64,000 bases of DNA, taken from the NCBI RefSeq assembly GCF_900113865.1, contig NZ_FOQY01000034.1, forward strand, positions 34,120 through 98,119. The letters run 5' to 3'. The position numbers and the translations under genes are program-made. The DNA is from Streptosporangium canum (lineage in GTDB: Bacteria > Actinomycetota > Actinomycetes > Streptosporangiales > Streptosporangiaceae). Every line of letters starts with the position of its first letter. Position 1 is the stretch's first letter. Of this stretch, positions 1 to 10,361 are shown piece after piece. The notes under the pieces are model-generated. The model was not told the origin of the DNA. It saw nothing but the letters and a program-made list of their open reading frames with translations, and did no database searches.

Positions 1-50
1 GGGTAGGAATTTCGGTGCATTTACGCTTCACGACGCGCCGGGTGGGGTCG

Positions 51-79
51 TTGACTGAGCTTGGCCCCAGTCCTACGGT
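51..79 (+). promoter_or_regulatory. Promoter with MerR-type dyad in the spacer
   Basis: TTGACT (51-56) and TACGGT (74-79) are 17 bp apart, a good vegetative promoter for the gene starting at 151. The spacer holds an inverted repeat, GACTG (53-57) and CAGTC (68-72), 10 bp apart. MerR-family proteins classically bind dyads between the -35 and -10 boxes, and the downstream gene encodes a MerR protein, so autoregulation is inferred. Positions 1-50 show nothing recognisable. Confidence 0.5.
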
Positions 80-150
80 GCAAGTGAAACCCACGGCCGT
101 GCGCAAACCCCCAGATCAGGCCGTGGGATGAGAGAAAGCCGGAGGTCCGC

Positions 151-771
151 GTGGCGGTCAGCAGCGGCGAGGGTAGAAACGCCGATCAGGATGACCCGGA
201 ACGGCGCCAGTCGGCACGTCAGCGCGCGGGTGAAGAGGGTCTGCTTTTCGACGGGCAGCCGGTGAAAGCGCCCGCCGACATCGGATACCGAGGGCCCACC
301 GCGTGCGCGGCCGCCGACATCACCTATCGGCAGCTGGACTACTGGGCGCGCACCGGCCTGGTCGAGCCCACCGTGCGGGCCGCCCACGGATCGGGTTCCC
401 AGAGACTGTACGGCTTCCGCGACATCCTGGTGCTCAAGGTCGTCAAACGACTGCTCGACACCGGCGTCTCCCTCCAGCAGATCCGCATCGCCGTACAGCA
501 CCTGCGTGACCGCGGCGTCAACGACCTCGCCCAGATCACGCTGATGAGCGACGGGGTGAGCGTCTACGAGTGCACCTCGCCCGACGAGGTCATCGACCTG
601 CTCCAGGGCGGTCAGGGGGTCTTCGGCATCGCGCTGGGCCGGGTGTGGCAGGAGGTGGAGGGCTCCCTCGCGGATCTTCCCGGCGAGCGCGCGGAGTCCG
701 GCCAGGGCCCTTTAGACGATCACCACGCGGATGAGCTGGCCCGTCGTCGCAGGGCTCGGCGTACGGGGTAA
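151..771 (+). CDS. MerR family transcriptional regulator, Rv1830-like
   Basis: A DNA-binding regulator of 206 aa. A long polar N-terminal arm (about 1-50) precedes a winged helix-turn-helix (about 55-125) containing YRQLDYWARTGLVEP and the SGSQRLYGFRDILVLKVVKRLL stretch typical of the actinobacterial Rv1830 branch rather than metal-sensing MerR proteins. No cysteine-rich effector loop is seen. The C-terminal part (YECTSPDEVIDLLQGGQGVFGIA) is conserved in that branch. The GTG start has GGAGGT at 141-146. In mycobacteria the homologue also lies just before gcvP, as here, so a link to glycine cleavage or cell-division gene control is plausible; the regulated targets are unknown from sequence. 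Confidence 0.85.
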   Translation: MAVSSGEGRNADQDDPERRQSARQRAGEEGLLFDGQPVKAPADIGYRGPTACAAADITYRQLDYWARTGLVEPTVRAAHGSGSQRLYGFRDILVLKVVKRLLDTGVSLQQIRIAVQHLRDRGVNDLAQITLMSDGVSVYECTSPDEVIDLLQGGQGVFGIALGRVWQEVEGSLADLPGERAESGQGPLDDHHADELARRRRARRTG

Positions 772-795
772 AGTTGGTCTCGCTGCTGACCCTGT

Positions 796-1016
796 GCGGG
801 AGAGACCCCGACATGATCGGGGCGCCGAAGGAGCAACCTCCCCGGAATCTCTCAGGCACCCGGTACCGCACGGACGAGGCGACTCTGGAAAGCAGGTGCG
901 TCCGCCAGACGCGTCTCACCGACGGTGAAAGCCTCCCCGGCAGGGGGGGTGAAGCTCTCAGGTCGAGGTGACAGAGGGGGAGATCCGGCATACGCCCGCG
1001 CCCAGCGCCGGTCTCC
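796..1016 (+). promoter_or_regulatory. Tandem glycine riboswitch of gcvP
   Basis: Two consecutive glycine aptamer signatures precede gcvP. Aptamer 1 (about 796-892) has GGGAGAGAC, GCCGAAGGAGCAA, ATCTCTCAGGCACC and GACTCTGGAAAG. Aptamer 2 (about 893-985) has CGTCTCACCGACGGTGAAAG, GGGTGAAGCTCTCAGG and GACAGAGGGGGAG. A following hairpin pairs 979-989 with 1007-1016 (one bulged T); its left arm overlaps the 3' end of aptamer 2, so ligand binding and this hairpin should exclude each other. No T tract follows it and the gcvP ribosome site (1025-1030) lies 9 bases after. A -10-like TAAAGT (769-774) overlaps the upstream stop codon. Confidence 0.9.
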
Positions 1017-1036
1017 ACCACCTCGGGAGGCTTCCC

Positions 1037-3892
<2,856 letters not shown>

Positions 3893-3899
3893 TCCCCGA

Positions 3900-3931
3900 G
3901 GCCCGCGCCTCCCGGCGCGGGCCCGTATTTT
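3900..3931 (+). terminator. Rho-independent terminator after gcvP
   Basis: A perfect 10-bp stem (3900-3909 with 3914-3923), TCCC loop, then CGTATTTT. It starts 8 bases after the gcvP stop. Confidence 0.85.
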
Positions 3932-4008
3932 CCACCCCCGCGCGGGGGGGACGGGCGTGGCCCCGAGTCGTTAGGCTCGGGGCATTCCTTTACCCGGGAG
4001 GACCCTGC

Positions 4009-4791
4009 ATGCCAGAGGTGGACACGCACCCCTTGGACACCGCGCGGAAACTGGCCGAGAGCGGCGACCTGGACGGCGCGGCAACGATCTTCACGCAACT
4101 CGCCGCCGATCCCGCGGAGCCCGACCGGGCACAGGCGGCGGTGGGGCTGGCGGTGGTGCTCCAGGAGCGCGGGGACGCGCCGGGCGCCCGGACGGCCGCG
4201 CGGACCGCGCTGGCGACCGGTCATCCGGAGTTCGCCGCGCAGGCCGCCTGCCTGCTCGCCCAGAGCTTCGAGCAGGAGGATCTGCTCGACCAGGCCCGAG
4301 GCGCCTGGCAGGCCGCTCTCGGGGCGGGGAACCCCGCCTACGTCCCGCTGGCGCACATGGCCCTGGCCAGGCTCGCGGCGGGACAGCAGGAGGCCGAGGA
4401 GGCCCTGCGGGCCGCCCTGGCCACCGCCGACCCGGAGATCGCCTCCCGCGCGGCGCAGGCGCTGGCCGAGCTTCTGCTGGAGGACGGCGAGGCGGGTGAG
4501 GCCGCGGAGGCCCTCCTGACGGCGCTCTCGGTGCCGGATGTGGCGGACGTGCCCAGGCTGAGGGCCCTGCTCGGCATCGCGCACCTGGAGATGGCGTGCG
4601 CGGAGTTCGCCGGGGCGATCGAGGAGGGCGGCGACGCGGAGACCGCCGCGCTGGCCATCGAGCTCCTGGCCCGCACCCTCCCCCTGAGGGGCCGCGACGA
4701 GGACGCCGAGCGGGTGTGGCGCTACGGTCTGGACAGCGCCGACGAGAGGCTCGCGGAGGATGTCCGCCTCCGGTTGAACCGTGGCGCCTGA
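4009..4791 (+). CDS. TPR-like repeat protein
   Basis: A 260-aa soluble protein made almost entirely of amphipathic helix pairs with alanine and leucine spacing typical of tetratricopeptide repeats (for example LDTARKLAESGDLDGAATIF, then repeated A-rich helices to about residue 235). No signal peptide or membrane segment is seen. The ATG at 4009 has CGGGAGGA at 3995-4002; a TAGGCT box at 3972-3977 could be its promoter. It probably acts as a protein-interaction scaffold. The partner is unknown and the neighbours do not reveal it. Confidence 0.7.
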   Translation: MPEVDTHPLDTARKLAESGDLDGAATIFTQLAADPAEPDRAQAAVGLAVVLQERGDAPGARTAARTALATGHPEFAAQAACLLAQSFEQEDLLDQARGAWQAALGAGNPAYVPLAHMALARLAAGQQEAEEALRAALATADPEIASRAAQALAELLLEDGEAGEAAEALLTALSVPDVADVPRLRALLGIAHLEMACAEFAGAIEEGGDAETAALAIELLARTLPLRGRDEDAERVWRYGLDSADERLAEDVRLRLNRGA

Positions 4792-4805
4792 TCCCCCCGC
4801 CGCGG

Positions 4806-5183
4806 TCAGTCGCGGCCGCGCCAGCGGCTGATCGCGTGGGCGAAGTTGATCGCGACGATGCCGCCCCACGCCAGCAGCAGCCCCGCGGTGCCCGCCTCGC
4901 CGGCGGCGATGGCGGTCAGCGGGATGCCGATGCCCATCGAGCCCAGCGCGATCGGGACGGAGGAGTTGCCGTTCCTGCGCTGCCGCCGCCCCTGCTCGTA
5001 GGGGCCGGGGTGCGGCGGCGGGCCTCCGGCGAGGTGCATCTCGGTCCGCACGCGGGCGGCGATGGTCGCGTCGAGGCGCTCCACGAGCGACTCCACCAGC
5101 GCGCTCTCGTACTCCGGACCGAGCTCGCGCCGGGCCTCGATGGTGGCGCGCATGTCCTGTCGGATATCTTGATGTTCCTGCAC
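4806..5183 (-). CDS. Small two-TM membrane protein
   Basis: A 125-aa protein of unknown function. The N-terminal half is polar and helical (MRATIEARRELGPEYESALV) with a conserved-looking VERLDATIAARV segment; a Pro/Gly/Arg-rich linker follows, then two hydrophobic segments (about 75-95 and 98-115). This layout matches a common actinobacterial integral membrane family. The GTG start at 5183 has GGAG 9 bases upstream; an internal ATG 11 codons later is an alternative. It diverges from the hydrolase at 5239, and its stop is 14 bases past the stop of the upstream convergent TPR gene. Confidence 0.6.
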   Translation of the reverse strand: MQEHQDIRQDMRATIEARRELGPEYESALVESLVERLDATIAARVRTEMHLAGGPPPHPGPYEQGRRQRRNGNSSVPIALGSMGIGIPLTAIAAGEAGTAGLLLAWGGIVAINFAHAISRWRGRD

Positions 5184-5238
5184 GCCCCGATTCTCCGCCC
5201 ATGCGCGGTCCCTGGCATCAGCCGTTAGGACGAGATCT

Positions 5239-5871
5239 GTGTCCACCCCGAGCGAGGCACTCCCTCTGGAGATCATGACCCCGCACGGCCCGGCCCTGGC
5301 GGAGATCGACGAGGCCGCCGATCCGCGTTTCCTGCTGGTGATCACCCACGGTTCGGCCGGGGGAGTGGATGCCCCGGACCTGCTGGCCGTACGGGACGCC
5401 ACGGTGGGGGCCGGCGGGGTGGTCGCGCGCGTGCTCCAGCCGTTCCGGCTGCGGGGCGCCCGGGCCCCGGGCTCGGCGGTGAAGCAGGATGAGGCGTGGG
5501 CGGCGCTGGTCGCCGAGCTCCGGGGGCGCTATCCGGGGCTGCCGCTCGCGCAGGGCGGGCGGAGCAACGGCGCCAGGGTCGCCTGCCGTACGGCCCTCGG
5601 GGTCGGGGCCGAGGCGGTCGTCGCGCTGGCCTTCCCGCTCCACCCGCCGGGCAGGCCCGAACGGTCCCGCGCCGGGGAGTTGCGCGCGGCGGGCGTGGCC
5701 GTGCTCGTGGTGAACGGGGATCGCGACCCGTTCGGCGTGCCCGAGGCGGCGGACGCCGCGCGCCTGGTGGTGCTGCCGGGCGAGGGGCACGACCTCAAGA
5801 AAGACCCCGCCCGGGTGGGCGAGGTCGTCGCTGAGTGGCTTGAGGTGAGGATGCGGCCTGGCTCGGCGTGA
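5239..5871 (+). CDS. Alpha/beta hydrolase, KANL3/Tex30-like
   Basis: A 210-aa alpha/beta-hydrolase-fold protein. ITHGSAGG near residue 38 forms the oxyanion strand-turn; GGRSNGA near 113 replaces the usual GxSxG elbow with the G-R-S-N-G form of the Tex30/dienelactone-hydrolase-like group. NGDRDPFG supplies the likely acid and LPGEGHDLK the likely histidine. The substrate is unknown. The GTG start has no Shine-Dalgarno but TAGGAC lies exactly 7 bases before it, so the message may be leaderless. Confidence 0.75.
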   Translation: MSTPSEALPLEIMTPHGPALAEIDEAADPRFLLVITHGSAGGVDAPDLLAVRDATVGAGGVVARVLQPFRLRGARAPGSAVKQDEAWAALVAELRGRYPGLPLAQGGRSNGARVACRTALGVGAEAVVALAFPLHPPGRPERSRAGELRAAGVAVLVVNGDRDPFGVPEAADAARLVVLPGEGHDLKKDPARVGEVVAEWLEVRMRPGSA

Positions 5872-5874
5872 TGG

Positions 5875-6066
5875 TCAGGCGACGCCGGCCAGTGGCCGGT
5901 GCGGCTCGATGACGGCACCGTCGGGCAGGAGCTCGCCGGTGTCATCGAACAGCACCACACCGTTGCAGAGCAGGCTCCATCCCTGCTCGGGGTGGGCTGC
6001 CATCGTACGGGCGGCTTCGCGGTCCAGCGCCTCGGCGGACGGACAGGACGGCTGGTGCGGGCACAT
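5875..6066 (-). CDS. DUF5999 family protein
   Basis: A 63-aa protein matching the small DUF5999 family of Streptomyces and relatives: MCPHQPSCPSAE start, REAARTMAAHPEQGWSLLCN centre, GVVLFDDTGELLPDG and EPHRP end. Two N-terminal cysteines and a histidine could bind metal, but that is inference; no function is known. The ATG at 6066 has GGAGG 7 bases upstream. The gene ends 3 bases from the stop of the convergent hydrolase gene. An unusually long 5' region (6067-6482) with repeated motifs lies before it. Confidence 0.85.
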   Translation of the reverse strand: MCPHQPSCPSAEALDREAARTMAAHPEQGWSLLCNGVVLFDDTGELLPDGAVIEPHRPLAGVA

Positions 6067-6243
6067 CGGCGTGCCTCCGGATCTCTCTTGTCGGCTCGCT
6101 GGAATCGACATCGGACACCGGCGGGCACCGTCCCGATGGGACTCCGTTCCCACCTGTGACGGGGGACGAGCATCTGGATGGACTATATGGCCATGCGCGC
6201 CTCGGGCTGGGTGAGGCCCGCACATCAAGCAGATCAAATCCGT

Positions 6244-6306
6244 GGTCGGATCGCACCCTTGAACGTGCGATCTGACCGCACGCACAAGTGTGGGATCTGG
6301 CCGCAC
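6244..6306. promoter_or_regulatory. Repeated 17-bp palindromic operator-like motif
   Basis: GTGCGATCTGACCGCAC (6265-6281) and GTGGGATCTGGCCGCAC (6290-6306) are direct copies, 25 bp start to start and differing at two bases; each is a dyad of GTGCG/CGCAC arms with a 7-bp centre. A third, inverted partial copy is GGTCGGATCGCAC (6244-6256). The cluster lies about 180-240 bp before the DUF5999 start inside a 416-bp gap (6067-6482) that otherwise shows no gene. A minus-strand -10-like TATAGG is read near 6380. Confidence 0.5.
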
Positions 6307-6482
6307 CCGGCGACATAGCCCGTTAGGACTGTTTGCAGCGCGGAAAGGGTGAGTCCTTCGGGGATTTTCGGGGGTGTGACCTATAACACAGCATGCCTCA
6401 TGGACTGATAACAGGCCAAGTGCGACACGCCGCAGGGTCGGTAAATGATCGGTACGACTTTCCGGCATCGCTCCGGGGCCGT

Positions 6483-7079
6483 TCAGGCTCCGTCCAGGCC
6501 CGCCAGGAGCGCGTTCAGGCCGAGCTCGAAGTCGTCGTCGGCCGCCGGGCTGCCGCCGCCCCGCGACGGGGGCCGCCACGGCTCGTCGTCGTCGTCCGCC
6601 GGCTCGGCCCAGCCGGACTGCTGCACCTCCACCGCCACCGCCCCGAAGACGTAGGCCCGCATCGCGCGCACCGCACGCCCCGCGTCGGCCAGCCCCGCGT
6701 CGGCCAGCTGGTCGGTCTGCTCCCGCACGGCGATCGCCGCCCGCCCCTTGGGCGGCCTGGTGAGGGCCAGCGCCAGCACGCCGGGATGCTCCCGCAGCGC
6801 GGCCCGGCTCGCCCGGCACCACGCCCTCGCGCTGTCCTGCCAGCTCCCGCCGGGCTCGGCGTGCACGGTGGTGACGTGTTCGGCGAGGGCGTCCATGAGG
6901 GCGTCCTTGCCGCGCGGCAGATGGTGGTAGATGGCCATCGCCTCGACCTGGAGCGCGTCGCCCAGCCGCCGCATCGTCAGCCGCCGCAACCCCTGGCTGT
7001 CGGCGATGTGCAGGGCCGCTTCGATGATGCGCTCCCTGGAGAGCGGGATGGGGGGTCGCTTGGCAGGCATGGGGGCCAT
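6483..7079 (-). CDS. TetR family regulator (TetR/AcrR C-terminal type)
   Basis: A 198-aa repressor. The N-terminal helix-turn-helix (about 14-60) reads SRERIIEAALHIADSQGLRR and MRRLGDALQVEAMAIYHHLP, the YxHHxxxK layout of TetR proteins with the tetracycline-repressor-like C-terminal domain. An acidic DDDDEPW stretch lies near the end. The start may be the first ATG or the one three codons in. It is a candidate for the operator at 7773-7822, but a separate gene lies between, so this is weak inference. Confidence 0.8.
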   Translation of the reverse strand: MAPMPAKRPPIPLSRERIIEAALHIADSQGLRRLTMRRLGDALQVEAMAIYHHLPRGKDALMDALAEHVTTVHAEPGGSWQDSARAWCRASRAALREHPGVLALALTRPPKGRAAIAVREQTDQLADAGLADAGRAVRAMRAYVFGAVAVEVQQSGWAEPADDDDEPWRPPSRGGGSPAADDDFELGLNALLAGLDGA

Positions 7080-7221
7080 CCTGCCAGCCTGGGCCTTACT
7101 GCGTAAAGGCGGGCGCGCCGGGCGGGACGGCGCCTGAGTGCGTGAGGGGGGAGCCGACGGCGTAGGCTACGGCCTGTGATCTGCCGGGGAATGCCCGGCG
7201 ACGGAGGAGAGAGGGCAGAAG

Positions 7222-7623
7222 ATGGCGTTTTTCCGACCGAGTGTGAGCCGGGAGGCGGAGGTCCGTTACCACGCTGACCAGGAGGTCGGGAAGAGCTTCC
7301 CCGAGTTCCTGGAGAAGGCGCGTGCCGCCGAGGCCGAGCTGCGCCGGGTCCAGGCCACCTCGACCTCCGCCGAGGAGCGCCGGGCCGCGGGCCGGGCCTT
7401 CGACGTCGCCCTGACCGAGGCGCTGCGCGCGGCCGAGGCCCGCCAGCGGGCGACGTTCGGTGTGAAGTCCTACGACGACCGGATCCGCCGCCGCAAGGGC
7501 CGGGCCACCCCGCAGGGCGCCGAGTGGACCGCCGAGGTCGACCGCCTGCGCACCCTCCGCGAGCAGAACCGCCTGACCGGCATCGCCCGCGTCCCGCGTC
7601 CGGTCGCCCTCGCCGCACGCTGA
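7222..7623 (+). CDS. Hypothetical charged helical protein
   Basis: A 133-aa protein that I cannot assign to a family. It is rich in Ala, Arg and Glu with long predicted helices (LEKARAAEAELRRVQA, LTEALRAAEARQRA) and a basic segment DDRIRRRKGRA; no signal peptide or membrane segment. GGAGGAGAG lies upstream of the ATG and a strong terminator follows, so it is a real monocistronic gene. Confidence 0.6.
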   Translation: MAFFRPSVSREAEVRYHADQEVGKSFPEFLEKARAAEAELRRVQATSTSAEERRAAGRAFDVALTEALRAAEARQRATFGVKSYDDRIRRRKGRATPQGAEWTAEVDRLRTLREQNRLTGIARVPRPVALAAR

Positions 7624-7652
7624 CACCCCCTTCCCGGGGCGACCGCCCTCCG

Positions 7653-7687
7653 ACACCCACCGCGCAGCCCGCGGTGGGTGTTCTTTT
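7653..7687 (+). terminator. Strong intrinsic terminator
   Basis: A perfect 11-bp stem (7653-7663 with 7671-7681), 7-base loop, then a run of T (TTCTTTTTTC). It terminates the gene ending at 7623. Confidence 0.92.
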
Positions 7688-7772
7688 TTCCGCCGGCCCA
7701 GGTCGCGCGGGCGAGGTCGGGTCCGGCCTCGCCGCCCGGGTGATGTGCGGGTGCGGCCTCCGGCCCATTATC

Positions 7773-7822
7773 TGGACACTGTGTCCGCTTGTCGCTACCA
7801 TGACAAGCGGACACAGTGTCCA
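7773..7822 (+). promoter_or_regulatory. Promoter inside a 50-bp two-site palindrome
   Basis: Arms of 21 bp (7773-7793 and 7802-7822) are perfect inverted repeats around an 8-base centre. Each arm contains a 13-bp dyad, GGACACTGTGTCC (7774-7786) and GGACACAGTGTCC (7809-7821), the form of TetR-family operators. TGGACA (7773-7778) and TACCAT (7796-7801), 17 bp apart, make a promoter whose -35 box lies in the left site and whose start point falls just before the right site. Repressor at both sites should shut off the azoreductase-SMR operon. Confidence 0.8.
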
Positions 7823-7840
7823 TTTATGGATCGGAGAGTC

Positions 7841-8497
7841 ATGGGCCACCTGCTGCACCTGGACGCCAGCGCCCGTCGAGCGTCCTTCTCCCGCGCCCTG
7901 TCGGGAACCTTCGCCCGGACGTGGCGCGAGGCCGACCCCGGCGGCGCGTACACCTACCGGGACCTGGCCGCCGACCCGGTCCCGCACGTCGGCGAGGCCT
8001 GGACCGAGCTCTGCTACGCCGTCCTTGCCCAGGGCATCACCGACATCGGCCGTTACCGGGAAGTGGTGCGGACCCCGGCCCAGGCGGACGCCTGGGCGAT
8101 CGTGGAGCCCCTGCTGGCCGAGCTGGAGGCGGCCGACGTCGTGCTGATCGGCACGCCGATGTACAACTACTCGGTCCCGTCGGCTCTGAAGGCCTGGATC
8201 GACCAGGTGACCTTCCCCAAGATGAGCCTGAGGGGCCGGACGTTCGTCGTCGCCGGCGCGCGAGGGGGAGCCTACGGACCCGGCACGCCGCGGGAGTCCT
8301 TCGACCACGAGGAGCGCTTCCTGCGCGACTTCCTGCTGGGGCACTTCGGTGTCGACGACGTCATGTTCATCCACGCCGAGCTGACCAACTCGCTCATCGA
8401 TCCCGCGCTGGCCGGTCTGCGGGACGAGCACGAGAGGTCCTACGAGGCCGCCCTGGAGACCGCCGCCGAGCTCGGCGGGAAGCTGGCCGGGCGATGA
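7841..8497 (+). CDS. FMN-dependent NADH-azoreductase (flavodoxin-like fold)
   Basis: A 218-aa AzoR-type NAD(P)H:quinone/azo reductase. HLDASARRASFSR binds the FMN phosphate near the N terminus; IGTPMYNYSVPSALKAWID is the hallmark flavin-contact segment at about residue 105; TFVVAGARGGAYGPG follows. Such enzymes detoxify quinones and azo compounds. The ATG at 7841 has GGAGAG close upstream. It overlaps the SMR transporter gene by 4 bp, so the two are translated together and probably repressed together through the palindrome. Confidence 0.92.
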   Translation: MGHLLHLDASARRASFSRALSGTFARTWREADPGGAYTYRDLAADPVPHVGEAWTELCYAVLAQGITDIGRYREVVRTPAQADAWAIVEPLLAELEAADVVLIGTPMYNYSVPSALKAWIDQVTFPKMSLRGRTFVVAGARGGAYGPGTPRESFDHEERFLRDFLLGHFGVDDVMFIHAELTNSLIDPALAGLRDEHERSYEAALETAAELGGKLAGR

Positions 8498-8808
8498 GCT
8501 GGGTCCTGCTGGCGCTGGCGGGGCTGGTGGAGATCGCCTGGTCGCAGAGCATCAAGCCGACCGAGGGGTTCACCCGGCCGGTCCCCACGGTGATCTGCTT
8601 CGCGCTGGCGGCCGTCGCGGTCTGGCTGCTGTCGAAGTCCATGCAGACCCTTCCCGTCGGCACGGCCTACGCCGTGTTCACGGGCATCGGCGCCGTCGGC
8701 GCCATCGGGCTGGGGATCGTGCTGCACGGCGATCCGGTGAGCGCCGGGCGCGTCGCGGCGCTGGCGCTGATCGTCGGCGGGATCGTGCTGGCTCGGGCGC
8801 TCGGCTGA
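8494..8808 (+). CDS. SMR family efflux protein (Gdx/SugE-like)
   Basis: A 104-aa four-helix small multidrug resistance protein. The membrane-embedded glutamate is Glu13 in GLVEIAWSQSIKPTEGF; the W-S-Q-S-x-K-x-x-x-G-F form resembles the guanidinium-exporting SugE/Gdx branch more than EmrE. Helices span about 2-20, 30-48, 58-77 and 84-102. It works as a dual-topology dimer or with an unseen partner. The start overlaps the azoreductase stop (ATGA). The pairing suggests export of a cationic compound linked to redox detoxification. Confidence 0.88.
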   Translation: MSWVLLALAGLVEIAWSQSIKPTEGFTRPVPTVICFALAAVAVWLLSKSMQTLPVGTAYAVFTGIGAVGAIGLGIVLHGDPVSAGRVAALALIVGGIVLARALG

Positions 8809-8844
8809 GCGGCCCGCGGCGGGATCCGCGAAGGCGGCTGAAGA

Positions 8845-8874
8845 GTCCGGCCGCGGGACCCGCGGGGGCCGGAC
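8845..8874. terminator. Hairpin between convergent genes
   Basis: GTCCGGCC (8845-8852) pairs with GGCCGGAC (8867-8874), with GCGGG/CCCGC inside. It lies between the SMR gene and the sigma-factor gene and could end both transcripts; no T tract is present. Confidence 0.55.
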
Positions 8875-8924
8875 ACGCGAAGGCGCTGCCGCGACGGGGT
8901 CACGACGGCGCCTCGCGCGTCAGG

Positions 8925-10274
8925 TCAGCTCGCCCAGTCGAGCAGCGGACGGGTGTTGCTGGGGTGGCGCAGCTTGGAGAGGGACTCCTTCTCGAGCTGG
9001 CGGATGCGCTCGCGCGTCAGGCCGAGGTGCTTGCCGATCTCGTCGAGGGTGTGGGGCTTGCCGTCGACGAGGCCGAAGCGCAGGGCCATGATCTTGGCCT
9101 CCCGGGGGGAGAGGTTGCCGAGCACGCCCCGGAGCTGCTCGCCGAGGAGCTGGCGGTCCACCACCTCGGACGCCTCGGGGGAGTCGACGTCCTCGATGAG
9201 GTCGCCGATGGTGGTCTCGCCGTCCTCGCCGATGGTGGCGTTGAGGCTGATCGGCTGGCGGCTGGTGCGCAGCAGCTCCTCGATCTGGTCGGGAGTCTTG
9301 TCCAGCTCGACGGCCAGCTCCTCCGGCGTGGGCTCGCGCCCGAGACGCTGGTGCATGTCGCGCTCGACGCGCGACAGCTTGGAGAGCATCTCCAGCACGT
9401 GGACCGGCAGCCGGATGGTGCGGGCGGAGTCGGCGAAGCCGCGCTGGATGGCCTGGCGGATCCACCACATGGCGTAGGTGGAGAACTTGTACCCCTTGGT
9501 GTAGTCGAACTTCTCCACCGCGCGGATCAGCCCGAGGTTGCCCTCCTGGACCACGTCGAGCAGGGCCATGCCGCGGTCGGTGTACTTCTTGGCCACCGAC
9601 ACGACCAGCCGGAGGTTGGCCTCCAGCATGTGGTCCTTGGCGCGGCGGCCGTCCTCGGCCACCCACTCCAGGTCGTCGCGCACGGCGGCCGACAGGCCCG
9701 GCTCGGCCTCCAGCTTGGACTCGGCGTACAGACCGGCCTCGATCCGCTTGGCCAGCTCGACCTCCTGGGCGGCGGTCAGCAGCGTGCGGCGGCCGATCGA
9801 CTTGAGGTAGGTGTGCACCGAGTCGCCCATGACCGAGGACTGGTCGTCCAGGTCCAGGGTCGGCTCGGCCTCCAGCTCGGCCTCCTCGGGGGCGGTCCAC
9901 TCCTCGTCGTCCGCCTCGGAGCCGGTGTCCTTGGCGGGCTCGGCCCGGGTGGCCGCCGCCTTCTTCTCGGGGGCGGCCGTCCTGCCCGGCTTGTCGGACG
10001 CGGCCTTCGTCTTGCGGGTGGTCGCCTTGCGGGCGGCGCTCTTGGCCGCGGGCTTCTTGGCCGCGAGCGGGGGCTCGTTCTCGGCGGCCAGGCTGACGCC
10101 CGCCTCGGTGAGCTCCCGCAGGATCGACCTGCCCTCGGTCGGGCTGATCCCTGCCTCGGCGAAGGCGTGACGCAGCTCCGCGAGTGAAAGGTGGCCCTGG
10201 ACTCGCCCTCGGTCAAGGAGCTGTTCGAGGGTCGTCGGGGCCTCAGGTGAGGTCGCCACGGCGGTTTGGGGCAT
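8925..10274 (-). CDS. RNA polymerase sigma factor, HrdB/RpoD family
   Basis: A 449-aa sigma-70 factor. Residues 10-65 resemble region 1.1, then a Lys/Ala-rich linker and acidic stretch (65-145). Region 1.2-2 starts at VHTYLKSIGRRTLLTAAQE; 2.2-2.4 includes LLDVVQEGNLGLIRAVEKFD and YAMWWIRQAIQRG; region 3 follows; region 4.2 is TLDEIGKHLGLTRERIRQLE. Several positions differ from principal factors (RRTLL, RGMALLDVVQEG, QRGFADSARTIRLPVHVLEM, and a changed C terminus LLDWAS), so a group 2 paralogue is more likely than the housekeeping factor. GGAGGAGGT precedes the ATG. Confidence 0.88.
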   Translation of the reverse strand: MPQTAVATSPEAPTTLEQLLDRGRVQGHLSLAELRHAFAEAGISPTEGRSILRELTEAGVSLAAENEPPLAAKKPAAKSAARKATTRKTKAASDKPGRTAAPEKKAAATRAEPAKDTGSEADDEEWTAPEEAELEAEPTLDLDDQSSVMGDSVHTYLKSIGRRTLLTAAQEVELAKRIEAGLYAESKLEAEPGLSAAVRDDLEWVAEDGRRAKDHMLEANLRLVVSVAKKYTDRGMALLDVVQEGNLGLIRAVEKFDYTKGYKFSTYAMWWIRQAIQRGFADSARTIRLPVHVLEMLSKLSRVERDMHQRLGREPTPEELAVELDKTPDQIEELLRTSRQPISLNATIGEDGETTIGDLIEDVDSPEASEVVDRQLLGEQLRGVLGNLSPREAKIMALRFGLVDGKPHTLDEIGKHLGLTRERIRQLEKESLSKLRHPSNTRPLLDWAS

Positions 10275-10361
10275 GAGGACACCTCCTCCATCACGGAGTC
10301 GTCTGTTTTACAGGTTGTGGGGTGGGGCGGCGAGGGAGCCGCTCTGCGCACCAGTACCAAT

